Shown: piece by piece, positions 1-10,594 of the stretch | How the letters are laid out: every line of letters starts with the position of its first letter | How positions within the stretch are numbered: position 1 is the first letter of the stretch | Assembly: GCA_024704765.1 (NCBI GenBank) | Contig: JAKMXF010000066.1 | Location: 124,001-188,000, forward strand | Direction: 5' to 3' | DNA: 64,000 nt | Origin: Oopsacas minuta | Taxonomy: Eukaryota; Porifera; Hexactinellida; Lyssacinosida; Leucopsacidae | Notes under the pieces: model-generated | The model's input: only the letters and a program-made list of their open reading frames with translations | Database searches by the model: none | What the model was told of the DNA's origin: nothing | Made by a program: the position numbers and the translations under genes

Positions 1-558
1 ATTACTAAGGCTGCGAAGGATGGTGCTGTCAAGGGAGCTACTGATGGAGCTCAGAAGGGAATCACAGATCACTTTGCAAACAAATACGGAATGTCTCGAA
101 GTAATTCCAAACCTGAAGAAACAAAGACACTCGGTACAATAGAGCAAAATATCACGGATGAGAAGGAAACGAAGGAAGCTGTTTTTACTCCTGAGCCTAA
201 ATCTACCTCAAAGCTTCCTAACATTAACATTCCTAAACCACATTTCAAACGGAAAACTGGAGGAGGTAGAGTCAAGAGTCATCCCCAGATAGAAGAGCAT
301 CGTAGGAAAATGAGAGAAAAGAAAACAGCTGTAATCCGTACAGAGACTAAATCAATCAGTCAAGAATGGGCGGTAGATGTTTGGTGTGTTGCTAATTTCA
401 GTTATAAGGGAGAATTGCCTTGTGATTTGGAATTTATGAAGGGAGATAAAATTAAAGTTCTCCTCAGAACTGATACAGATTTTGACTGGTGGGAGGGAGA
501 AGCTTATGGGAAGACAGGAATATTTCCTGCAAACTACGTGTCCATTATGAATAAATAA
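1..558 (+). CDS. SH3-domain protein, C-terminal part (5' truncated by window)
   Basis: The reading frame is open from base 1 to the TAA at 556-558, so the gene begins left of the window; the ATG at 91 is probably internal. The first 30 codons encode an Ala/Gly/Lys-rich amphipathic stretch, followed by a basic, Pro/Lys-rich linker and a terminal SH3 domain over the last 60 residues. SH3 hallmarks seen are the aromatic AnFsY start, the DLEF.KGD diverging turn, the tandem WW (DWWEGE) and the GIFPANYV C-terminal strand. SH3 domains bind proline-rich peptides, so an adaptor or cytoskeletal role is likely. The wider family cannot be named from this fragment. Confidence 0.8.
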   Translation: MTKAAKDGAVKGATDGAQKGITDHFANKYGMSRSNSKPEETKTLGTIEQNITDEKETKEAVFTPEPKSTSKLPNINIPKPHFKRKTGGGRVKSHPQIEEHRRKMREKKTAVIRTETKSISQEWAVDVWCVANFSYKGELPCDLEFMKGDKIKVLLRTDTDFDWWEGEAYGKTGIFPANYVSIMNK

Positions 559-952
559 TATTCTATTCTAGCTCTTTCTATTTTGTCCTGTATTGTAAAT
601 TGTACATAGTTTGGTATAAAAACTGTCAAGTAAATTCCGAGATAGTGGGCATCATATACACAAAAGTCAACTGGTGGGGAAGGAAATTTGTTCGCTAATA
701 TTCGAGATAGCGTACCTTCGCGGTTGCCGTAGGGACGGAATTTCAATTCCCATTCCCACGGCAACCCTGCGTACCATGAATCATTGTAGGAATTATGAAT
801 CTAATCATCAATTTGAGAGTTACTACAGCTTTGTATGAATACCTGATATAGTAGTCATGATTGTAGATATGTTTGTGCTAAGCCCCTGCCCTGAGCATTC
901 GAGGAGATAATACTCTTTACATTCACACATTAAATATTCATAATTACGAGAG

Positions 953-1300
953 CGCTTCGCTTGCTCGCTACGCGGTTGCGAACACTTCGTGTCCGCACTC
1001 GGGTCTATAGCTCTCGAGTACGTAAACTCGTAATCTTAACCGTAGCAAACATGATACTGCCATAATCTTTAAATCTTTTATGAAGTGTTGTTTACAATCA
1101 TATTTGAACTCAGCATATACGATTATCCCAGTATAGCCGTTGAAAGTATGAATCTACTACGAATTTGAAATTTGCTTACCTTACGTACCTAAAAGTAGAC
1201 AAATAATCACATAATGTTGTTTACAATATCATATTTGGACTCAGCACACTCGATTACCCTAGCACAATATTGTTTTGTTGTTGTGTTGTGTTGTGTTGTG
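953..1300. repeat. GC-rich hairpin module, two 45-bp direct repeats and a TTGTG microsatellite
   Basis: A GC-rich island with gcttcgc/gcgaac palindromic bits (953-1030) stands out from AT-rich sequence. Two related blocks beginning gttgtttacaat lie at about 1087 and 1215. A pure (TTGTG)n-like tract covers about 1272-1300. There is no coding potential. The hairpin module resembles the 3' ends of the Helitron-like repeats elsewhere in the window. Confidence 0.5.
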
Positions 1301-2387
1301 TAATATTTGGTTCTGGACTTTATGAATGACTTTCTATATGGGAGCGTGACACACACAGACACACACAAGGACAAATTGAGATTTAATAATTATAGATGAA
1401 CTGTTAACAATAAATAGGAAAACACATAACTAAATGCCTGTTTAGTATATAACAATTGTAATCTGACAGTAGTGGCTCTCATAACGGCTGTGTTGAGAAA
1501 GAATGATGCTTCGATCCTTTTGGCCTCATGTTACCATTCAATATGGATTATCTATACCGATTCCATGAAAATACTAATAATCCCATTCTCTGATCTGATA
1601 ACAAACTCCATTCTTTTTACAAATGAAGGTTCAGGGATACAGCAGAATAATTCTAACACTTTATACTGTAGATAATAATCCAAGGTAGAACTGAGATGAA
1701 ATGATTAAATTCAGAAATTTGATCAGAATTATATATCAATTGGTTATTTAGTAATTGGATCAAATGTTCTACATTTCAAAGCTAATGGCCTAGACCTGAC
1801 AGTTCGTACAACTTTCAATAGCCTCTTACCAATTCCACATAAAAATAGATAAAAACCTTTGATCCTTCCCTCTTTCTTTTTGGCCCCACCTCGAGAGATT
1901 TTAGATTGATGCTAGAGGATTTAAAACGCTTTGAGTAAATTGAGGGTAAACTTATTCTAAGATTTAGTCATATTATCCTCAGGGGGGGGACTACTATTTA
2001 AGGAATAGGGTACTTATTTCGAATATTAATGAATAAAATCCATTAGTATAAATATTTATACTGGACCAAGGGATTGACTGGATGGTGGAATCTGATGGAA
2101 TTTGACTGAATAGAAACTTGAAAGGAAATTCGGATTCAGCGGAATTTGTTACCTCATTGCAGCTGTTAAGAGCTAATCTCTACGTATATTTAAAGATTCC
2201 AATTATTTCTTTACTTTGTATTCATAAAAAACAACACATAAATTTCTATATGATTAGTTCAAAAGTGTGAAATCAGATTCAGCATATTCTATATATTTAA
2301 GTAGTCAAGCTATATTCATTTCTGTTAACTTTCTGGGTATACACGGCAAATACATAGTTATGCGACATCTCAATTCAAAATAGCATA

Positions 2388-3096
2388 CAGGTGTCCCTCG
2401 CCGTTCCAGGGGGTTACGTTCCTGTAAATTGCCGTGAACGACAAATTCGCGAACGACGAGACTAAAGCTTAATGAGAATAGTGGGGTTACGTTCATAGAT
2501 TTCAGGACAACACACGCATAGTGCTACTAAACACAAAATCAATAATAGATAATAGCGAATTAAATTATAGGGTCTATTCACAAGTTGAGTTGAAAATCAA
2601 GAGTTTAATACTTGGTAGCCTTTGGGCAAAGAATAGAAAACTTTGCTTTTGAAAAATAGTCTTAACACACATAAAAGCTACAGTATTTGAAGTAGTGAGT
2701 TAAATGATATTTATAATGCTAATGGGGAAAATACATATGATGGTAATAGAAAGTACAGTAGAACTCGGATAAGACGTACTCGGCTTAAGACGTACACTCG
2801 GTTAAGACGTACTATTTCTTATATCCCAAAATATCAGTCATCATTATTTGTAATGCAAACATATTCGGATAAGACGTACACTCGGTTAAGACGTACTAAT
2901 TTCTGTTTCCCGAGGGGGTACGTCTTATCCGAGTTCTACTGTATAGGAAATAGTTAGAAAAATATGCAGAATATTCTGTCAAATTGCTGAAGTGTGTAGT
3001 GAAAACCACAAATAAATGAGACACGGTACGGATAACAGACAAAACACAAAATATCAACAGCGAATAGTCGAAACCGCGAACGGCGAGGGCTGCCTG
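2388..3096. mobile_element. pogo/Tigger-like MITE, 709 bp, TA target duplication
   Basis: The terminal inverted repeats begin CAGGTGTCCCTCGCCGTTC on the left and, reverse-complemented on the right, CAGGCAGCCCTCGCCGTTC. Each is flanked by TA. Comparison with the uninterrupted R1 copy near 43450 shows an empty site at a single TA, confirming the insertion. The interior is non-coding and itself carries a second MITE (2756-2941). Confidence 0.75.
2756..2941. mobile_element. Tc1/mariner-pogo type MITE, 186 bp
   Basis: About 25-bp terminal inverted repeats starting CAGTAGAACTCGGATAAGAC occur at both ends, with TA on each side. The interior holds further copies of the ctcggttaagacgtac motif. It is nested inside the 709-bp pogo-like element. 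Confidence 0.85.
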
Positions 3097-3169
3097 TACC
3101 ATAAATCCTTTACTCGACAACGGAGAAACAAACAAACAAACAAAAATTGCAATTTCATAATAATATAGA

Positions 3170-4088
3170 TTATTCCCCAATTCACTCTTAATTAAATTTA
3201 TTGATTAGTACTCTGGATGAGATCTACGACGCCGGTTTTTTGAAACCTCGTCTGATCTGTTGAATATTCAGAGCTTATATAAATTTTACAGTGTAAATAT
3301 GCGAGATAATGTGGGACGTAAGAAATAAGTACCATCTGAATTGTTCTTTCAAATAATATACATACTCCTCCAGTCCTGCTTCTGAAGCTTCCCTCTAAAT
3401 AGAATTTGAACAATTTCCACCAACTACTAAATGTCATTATGTTCTGAAACCCGAGATATCTGGTAATAGAAGTTCAGATAATCGATGGTTTACTACTAGC
3501 TTCATTTAATTTCAAGATTTGGCTCTAGGACTCAAATCTAATCACAGGTATCCCTCAATCAATAACTAGTAGTAGTCAAATTACTAGAATATAGAACCAA
3601 TTATACTAAACTATTTGAAATTAATTGATCAATGTGACTACACAAGCACATGTATGTAGTTACAAAGTGGTGAATTGTAATTGGTTTGTACTTAGTGAGG
3701 TTAAATTTGCATAAGTATTTGAAGTAGATATAGATATTAACATTATTATTGATCTATATTTCAGATAGAAAGAGAGAGAATGGATTACATTCTGTTATGT
3801 TGAATAACTTCTAATGATCTTAATCTACCTCGAAACACCAGGTGTATTGTCTACATCAATCTGGAGGCAGAAACTCAACCTGAAGGTTGGCAAACATTTA
3901 TTTAATTAGCAATAATATGTAGAAAATGTAGCTTGTATAAGTAGTACACGTACGTATATGAAGGATATGAAGCAAAAATTGGATAACTGGGTGATCATAT
4001 CTGACAACCAAGAGGCAAATTTCTAATGGTTTAATCAGCGAAGTAATGGAATCTCTTACAGTTAAATATAGATGAAAAATACACATTA
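3170..4088. other. Intergenic, no gene recognised
   Basis: AT-rich sequence with scattered short open frames that lack domain signatures, codon bias or splice context. Nothing is supportable here beyond ordinary intergenic DNA. Confidence 0.5.
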
Positions 4089-4447
4089 GGCCACTGTTAA
4101 TGAGAAACTTGTTTCAGCTTCACATTAGAGCCACCTGAACATGCATGCGGCGGGCGGTTCATTATCATTATCTCATTATTTAGAGAGGCATCAGCTGGAA
4201 AATTGGTTCATTGACTTCATTCATAAAAATATTATAATTATTAAAGTCAAATTTGATATGAGAATAGGCTAGGCTATGAAAAAGATACTTCTATTGTACT
4301 TTAACTAGTTTATATATCTTGTAGACTTGTAGTTGAAATACATTAAGCAAATGGTGAAATAATGACAATAATGACAATATTAGTGCGGTAGCCAACTCAG
4401 ATGCGGGCGGTGGAGCTGAAACATGTTTCCAACTACTAACAGTGGCC
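4089..4447. mobile_element. PIF/Harbinger-type MITE, 359 bp, TTA duplication
   Basis: The ends read GGCCACTGTTA and TAACAGTGGCC, each flanked by TTA. Imperfect inverted homology continues inward about 45 bp (the gtttcagct / agctgaaac segments). A three-base TTA duplication is the PIF/Harbinger signature. No ORF is present. Confidence 0.75.
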
Positions 4448-4657
4448 TTAACTGGAGCATAGCAAGCTCAGAAAACTGGTCCGGCCATCGCCATTTTAAT
4501 AACTACTGCAAACTTGCCTGCTCTACCGCCAATCAGTAATACGTAGCTACAAATACACTAAGTGGGAAGCAACATTGCATAAACAGTTTAAGTATACATA
4601 ATTTATAGAATCGAGATTTAACAAACATCCCCAACAGATAATAATAGAATGTTAATA

Positions 4658-4826
4658 CAGCAGACTTCGCTTAATAGAGCCACTGGTTAATCGGGTCACT
4701 TGACCAGAAACAGAACCATACAAATAGTGTTAATTTACTCTGGTTAATCGGGCCAACACCTTTATTCCGCTTAATTTGGTCAAAATGGCCTGGTCCCAAT
4801 GTGACCCTGTTAAGCGGAGTCTACTG
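4658..4826. mobile_element. Tc1/mariner-type MITE, 169 bp
   Basis: Inverted ends CAGCAGACTTCGCTTAA and (reverse complement of right end) CAGTAGACTCCGCTTAA lie between TA dinucleotides. A truncated relative is at 13717. Non-coding. Confidence 0.8.
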
Positions 4827-4879
4827 TATATTTTCTGAATATAAATTTGATAGTGTTTGGTTAAAATATATTTCAATGA

Positions 4880-5075
4880 GTAAGAATATGTTTGTCTGTC
4901 TGTTTATAAGCCCGTTGTCAAGGAAAAGATTTACGGTATGCAATTTTGAAATTGTCGCATAACTATGTATTTATCGTGTTTATCAAGGAAGTAAATGGAA
5001 TTCAATAAAACTTCACTAAATGTATTGAACATGCTGAATCCGCAACCGTGTAACTCGAGCAAGCGAAGCGGACTC
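4880..5075 (+). repeat. Fragment of Helitron-like repeat R1
   Basis: It contains the R1 leader (tgtctgtctgtttataag), the gtcgcataactatgta segment, the tgctgaatccg segment and a GC-rich terminal motif with gcaagcgaagcgg. The 5' end is diverged. It matches the copy near 43400 in the same orientation. Confidence 0.5.
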
Positions 5076-5244
5076 GTTAAATACAGTTTAATCATATTTT
5101 TGTCTACAATATATGTCTTTTAAATAATTTAGATGGAATCTCATGAATATTTGGATAATTATAGGAATAGTTATCATGGGTGTATATCTAGTGTTTTTAA
5201 TTATTCTGATAGAAAAATTCTAGAACTGTATAATCTGGAAAACT

Positions 5245-5491
5245 GGGGCCTTATTAACTAAAATTCTTAAGTCAAATTCTTAGAATTTTGCTTAACTTTA
5301 AGTCAAATTCTTAGAATTAGATTAATTCTTAGAATAATTCTAAGAATTATTCTAAGAATCCGTTAAGTATAGCCAAGTTAAGAATTCTTAACGAAAACTA
5401 AGAATATTTCATGAATTCTTAGAATTATTCTTAGAAATACACTTAGAATTAAGTTAAGAATAATTCTTAGAATTTTAGTTAATAAGGCCCC
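5245..5491. mobile_element. Palindromic MITE built from TTCTTAGAAT units
   Basis: The two ends, GGGGCCTTATTAACTAAAAT and its inverted partner ending at 5491, form perfect-looking arms of about 20 bp. The interior is almost entirely repeats of the self-complementary aattcttagaatt motif, so the whole element could fold into one long cruciform. Target duplication is unclear. Confidence 0.7.
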
Positions 5492-5967
5492 TGGCCTCTA
5501 TTTTATTCGTTGATCGGCTACTTTTTTATCTGTATTATAGTAGTCTATGGCGGACCCCAGGCTGCAGAATACTGGAGCAGTGTAACCCAAACATAGTTAT
5601 AATATACATTCATTGTAGTTACGTTATTTTTTAGACAAAACTACCTAATGAATATTGTGTCAGTAATTTAATTAAGCAGAATAAATTGGTTATTTTCTGC
5701 TCTAGTCTGCATACTTTATTTGTGGTATTTACAAAAGAAATATTGCAAATATTCTCTAACACATTTATCTTAGTCGCTATTGATTTGGTAAACACTGTTT
5801 TATTTAATATAAGTTATACATAAAGTATAACCTTGAAAGCGGAGCTATATGCATCTACAAACTAATGCACTCTAACAAATCATATAAAGAGAAATAGATA
5901 GTTGAATTGGCAAAATATCGACTTGCAGCTAAACTGTGTATATATTAAAATAATTTAATAGTGCAAA

Positions 5968-7290
5968 ATGTCAAACATTGATTTCTCGCAGCCTCCATTA
6001 ACTATAGACAATCAGCCACGTTTAAGCCCAACTAGATGGCGTGAGGAAGCCGATATTTTAATGCAATGCACTCAAATCACACTTTCTGACCCGAAGAACA
6101 TTGAACAAACTATTTCAGAATCTCCCTTTTCGGATGTAATCTATAAAGTATTAACTGAGCTATATGCTGAGCAAGAATTTGAAAATACCGATTCATTGGA
6201 GCCTACGGAAAGTAGTTCAGGGATTGGAGGGAGTCTGAATAGACTGGAGGATCTCTTTGAACAGAAACACATTAGTAACATAGAAGAAATTTCAGATAGT
6301 AGTCGGGATTGTTTTGACGAGTATCAAGCTAAAACTAATAAAATTAAACAGGTAAGGAAATTTGATCAATACGATGAGATTATGAGTAATATATGGGATT
6401 GGGATCTCGTAATGCTATTTACATTTCTTTGTGTAGTATTTGAATAATGTCGTGAGATTCCCAAAATCAGTTGTATTTTCAAAACTTGTAAAATATTCAT
6501 ACGAAAAATTGCCACAAAAGAATAATCGCCCCGATTTGTTCTCTATAGGTGTACGATATTGAACATAGAAACTTGAAACATTTGTCTGACGAGTACTCAT
6601 TAGGAATATTAAGTGTTATTAAAGATCAGCCGAAATGTATCCCTATGCCGCCACAATACATGATTGATGATATTGTCAAAGGAGCCAATGAGAGAACTCA
6701 ATATATATTTCTACAATTGAGAACTAATGTCGAAGAGGCAGTCATACGAGTTAAGAAAAATTTCGTTGACGGAAGACCCTCAAAAAAACTGAGGAGAAGT
6801 TTCAATAAGCAAGCTACTGAGATTCTGAATGAGTATTTCTACTCTCATCTTGACAACCCATACCCTAGTGAAGAAGTCAAAGCTGACCTTTCTATTCAGT
6901 GTAAAATAACGTTATCACAGGTTAGTATCTCACTTGTTAATTATGAAAGAAAAGTACTGTAGATCTGGAAATTAAATATTTTCGTGATTCGTGTAACATA
7001 GGAAATATAACTCGATTTACGGTACTCTTGGTAAAAATGATCCTAAATTCCGAATATTGAGTCCATATTGTAGTATAATAAGTTCTATTCTGTAGATTAA
7101 CAATTGGTTTGGCAACAAAAGGATTAGATATAAGCGAAACATAGGAAAGGAAAGCCTGGGAGATACGGATGGATTAGCTCCAGAATTGCATCTAGAAGAG
7201 AATAATTCAGATACTTGCTTAGAAGAGTTGTCTACTTCTGATGAAGAAATTGATAATTTCAATAATTATTCCAATGGTTTTTGTATGTGA
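5968..7290 (+). CDS. PBX: PBX-class TALE homeodomain transcription factor
   Basis: Three exons give 316 residues: 5968-6351, 6549-6920 and 7096-7290, with GT-AG introns of 197 and 175 bp in phase 0. The N-terminal half matches the PBC region loosely (DEYQAK..KIKQVYDIE, then CEAV-like VEEAVIRVKKNF). The homeodomain lies at about residues 207-270: the FNKQATEILNEYFYSHL helix is PBX-like, residues 231-234 (NPYP) mark the TALE three-residue loop, and exon 3 supplies the recognition helix NNWFGNKRIRYKR. PBX proteins bind DNA with Hox and Meis partners in the nucleus. The N-terminal 110 residues are divergent. The short C-terminus is Asp/Glu-rich. The basic linker before the homeodomain carries a few extra residues relative to vertebrate PBX. 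Confidence 0.92.
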
Positions 7291-8089
7291 TTCATTTTTA
7301 GATATGTAAAGCACAGTTCATCAGGATAAATTTGTAAGAAGTAAACATTATCTTATGTTACTTATTATATTGTTTACTAATGTTTTTACGATTACATAAT
7401 TGCCTTTTGAAAATTCTTGATTTCTGCTTTTTTGGGATAGTTTTACACCAAGAATTTAAACCAACCCATAGAACATGACCAACGTATCACAATTAAACGG
7501 AGTTGACTATGAATCTGTATGTCATCATTTTAAAGTAGAACTCGAGCAAATTCCTTGTGGATTTACCAAGAACTTGTATCACTTGCTAGGAACCTCTTCG
7601 TATTTGTGAATCAAATAAGATGATGTATCCCCACACTTAATGAGTTTATTTGAATCATTTTGCTCTAAATAGAATGTAATACTACTTCTGCATGATATTA
7701 GTATCACTAAAATATTGTAAATTAAATAAATGCTCAGGTTTTTAGCAAAAATTTCTATCGAGTTGCAGTTCCCCTGGAGAGAGATGCCGATACGTAAACA
7801 ATCTTACTTTTAGGTCATAAATTTATGTACGCATATCGGAACTGCAATTTCCAAAATTGGCGACTATTCATTCTTTACGCTTTAATGGCAAATTTAAAAA
7901 CGTGTACATATTCCAATACAAAAATTTTATTCGATTGGCCTAGCTCAAGTAAATGTTGCTTCGAATGTTCCGCCTTCTTTAGTATTTCAAACGAAATTGT
8001 TATGCAAAAAAACGAAGCAATTTCGCAATTATGAAAATAGAAATATGCTCAAGGATGACAAGACGTGACCCGGCAGTTTTTGGAAACAT
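7291..8089. other. Intergenic, no gene recognised
   Basis: AT-rich sequence downstream of the PBX gene. A 69-codon open frame at 7825-8034 has no recognisable feature. Nothing else is supportable. Confidence 0.4.
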
Positions 8090-8244
8090 ATGCATACACA
8101 TTGGCGCAACTAGGCCCATGAGTCAGGGTAGGAAAAGATGACGTTATGCCTACCCGCCCTATACTTTTTGTATTACGGTGGAGTCAAATCTGGGTGGGCA
8201 TATGCCCACCCAAAATGGCCCTAGTTGCGCATATGTGCATACAT
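8090..8244. mobile_element. Short inverted-repeat element (MITE-like)
   Basis: The left end (atgcatacacat then GCGCAACTAGG) is repeated in inverse orientation at the right end (CCTAGTTGCGC then atgtgcatacat). An internal palindrome gggtgggcatatgcccaccc is also present. Non-coding; superfamily not determined. Confidence 0.55.
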
Positions 8245-8580
8245 ATTACCCCAGGCATGCTAAATCAGCAAAAATAAGTACATAATAGACAAAGAATATC
8301 TCATCCGATCTTCAGGTTCCCCATTTAGTCAGATTCCACCATACAGTCGACTCCATCTGACAAGACTCAAAATAAACACACCCTCTACCAACAAAATTAA
8401 ATTTTACAGTCTTTTACAAACACAAGATTGCTTTAGTCACCTGTAACGGAACCATAATATTATGATGTCCTGACAATACAATATGTGACCCTTCGAAAGC
8501 CAGCTAAATAATTTATCAGTCCCCCAGTAATAACCCCAAATCGTTCAAATAACAAACACAGACAAAATTCAAGTAACAAC

Positions 8581-9753
8581 ATGCCATATTATTTCCCAAG
8601 GAAAAGAGCTACTAAATTGGTAGGCACTTGCACATTAGCAATGATATTGGTAATTGTGTTTATTCACTTCAGAAAACTGCCTGAGATTGAGCTCCAACAA
8701 AAACACATAGAAGAACACAATGAATGGGATCTCCCAGATAACTGGAGTATTCCACCTGCATTAAGAGCTAACAGATATACATGCAACAATTTGTTGAGGT
8801 TGAGACAGGGAAATAGAAATATTACAGTAGATTATCTTACGTTAGGCATTGGAGCTCTTATATTCCTCATTGATAGGTCTAGTAGCTCAAATGAGTACAA
8901 ACTGGAGCTAGCTCGTAACTTAACACTCCTGAAGGATATATTGACTCCTAACGACTTGGTTCACGTTGTTGGCAACATAGAAGAAGTAGATAAACTAAAT
9001 GGGAGTGATATTCGCTTGTTTCTGAGTAAAAATCAATTTGAAATGTTGAGAGGTTTTGGAATTAGTTCTATATCTCTCTCAGCACCTGAAATATTGCACA
9101 GATCTTTACAGCCATTGATACCAGAAATTACACGAGAAGCTGAATCAGCTGGTATACAACTAACTGGGATAGTACCTGTTGAGAATGTTGTGCTACATAC
9201 GAAGGAGCAAGCGCAACCTTTGAGAATGCTAACCACTCAACAAGGCATCAAGGTAGGAGTTCTAGCTTATTGTGCACTAAAGGAATGTGAGATTATGACA
9301 ACGGATCTGACTCATCAACCAGCTGTTTTCTCAAATATCGTACTTTATGATATCCAAATGATTCGTACTAAAGGTGCTAGACTTGTAGTAGTGAGTATGA
9401 ACTGGGGTGTGTCAACTGACAGCCGGTACAATGATGTTTTGAGTAGAAAGCTCGCGATGGCTGGAGCAGATGTTGTAGTGGGACAACATCCGTGGGGTAA
9501 GCTAGGGCATGGATTGTATGCTACTACACTTGTTATTTTCGCTAGTGGAACAATGCTAGGCAACCAAGATTATGTAGATTATATAAGAGAATTTCTATTT
9601 TATAGAATTCGTTATGGTAGACTTGGAGACATGAAGTCAGAGTACAAAGTTATAGACAGAAGTACGTATACTGCAAAGAGTGGATGGATAGAAGTATGTA
9701 GTGATGGAGACATATACTGTATCGAATGTTTAGACATGAGAATACATCTTTAA
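8581..9753 (+). CDS. CapA-like (PGA_cap fold) type II membrane protein, probably non-catalytic
   Basis: 390 residues in a single exon. A basic N-terminus and one hydrophobic segment (about residues 14-29) predict a type II membrane anchor. The rest resembles the bacterial poly-gamma-glutamate capsule protein CapA/PgsA metallophosphatase-like domain. The best match is the C-terminal core: a MNWGVS strand-turn in place of the usual HWG, then AGADVVVGQHPW and a strand ending in SGTMLGNQ, corresponding to the family's GAD-V-GHHPH and SLGNF motifs. The N-terminal metal motifs are degraded: the ANNH-type loop reads SLSAPEILH, and the second H of HPH is W. Metal-dependent catalysis is therefore doubtful. 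CapA-like genes in animals are unusual; old transfer from bacteria is one explanation. Confidence 0.7.
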   Translation: MPYYFPRKRATKLVGTCTLAMILVIVFIHFRKLPEIELQQKHIEEHNEWDLPDNWSIPPALRANRYTCNNLLRLRQGNRNITVDYLTLGIGALIFLIDRSSSSNEYKLELARNLTLLKDILTPNDLVHVVGNIEEVDKLNGSDIRLFLSKNQFEMLRGFGISSISLSAPEILHRSLQPLIPEITREAESAGIQLTGIVPVENVVLHTKEQAQPLRMLTTQQGIKVGVLAYCALKECEIMTTDLTHQPAVFSNIVLYDIQMIRTKGARLVVVSMNWGVSTDSRYNDVLSRKLAMAGADVVVGQHPWGKLGHGLYATTLVIFASGTMLGNQDYVDYIREFLFYRIRYGRLGDMKSEYKVIDRSTYTAKSGWIEVCSDGDIYCIECLDMRIHL

Positions 9754-10033
9754 TTTGTGAATTTATTATGTAAATTAAATCTTATTTCTCTTCTTAATCC
9801 TCTTCCGATATCATGTAATTTGTATTCCTTTAACAATCAGAATTGATTTTCTCATACGCGAATGAACTACAAATATCTAAATTTAACCAAGTCTACATAA
9901 CTAGTTTACAAATATACGAACAACAACAATTATTATGTTTATTATACAAACTGTACTGAGGTGAATACAAATTGTTATAAGAATAAGATGTATTTTTGCT
10001 GCATTACTCTCTTAATATTTTTTATTCATTGTA

Positions 10034-10258
10034 CTGTGTTGTATTGTAACTCTTGCATCTGACAGAATGAGGAAGGAAATACCTCTGATATTAGCGATAT
10101 AGAGCAATTAACGTACAAACCTTACTAGATTATTATAGTTAAAGCACAGATACATGACTCAGGGTTGATGCATTGCAATTACCACTAGCAAGTTTGTATA
10201 TATGAACAAGGGTCATAGACACACGCACTGATTCTGTCAGAGTTACAATACAACACAG
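10034..10258. mobile_element. MITE with TA duplication, 225 bp
   Basis: Inverted ends CTGTGTTGTATTGTAACTCT and, on the right, AGTTACAATACAACACAG, each flanked by TA. The ctgacagaat segment is also repeated inversely. It sits about 340 bp upstream of the first deaminase gene. Non-coding. Confidence 0.7.
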
Positions 10259-10594
10259 TAAAATGAAAAAGCTCTAGATTGAGTAGATTCGCCTGTTAAT
10301 TCATAAACAAATCTGTGGATGTTCAAACACCTCATACAAGGTATATTAGAATACGAAGAAGTAGAAAATGTCAAAATCTGTCTTCTATTTTCTATTTGCG
10401 ATCTATGTCGGTAAAATATTTGTATATAATAATGAAATGTTTATCAAGCCTTTTCTTTTGTTACAAACCCAAATAATAGAACATCCGATTACGGTTACAC
10501 TTTAATTATTGACTCATATAATAATAGAGTAAACTGTTGTAATATCTTTACTTATTTATAGATATTAGATATTAATAGTGTGTGGTGCGAATAG

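Larger units (their letters stand above)
2090..3169 (-). mobile_element. Helitron-like non-autonomous repeat (family R1), interrupted
   Basis: This is a reverse-strand copy of a dispersed repeat seen also at 4880, 13480, 18180, 21090 and 43392. On the minus strand it starts TCTATATTATT at 3169 and runs through a (GTTT)n tract, then the gtcgcataactatgta segment, then the ctgaatccgaattt segment. The 5'-TC start next to an A, the T-rich GTTT leader and the GC-rich hairpin ends of other copies fit Helitrons. It is split at 2387/3097 by a pogo-type MITE. Confidence 0.5.

Noticed and set aside
3198-3437. Minus-strand 79-codon frame
   Set aside because: No domain, signal or splice context; compatible with chance in AT-rich DNA.
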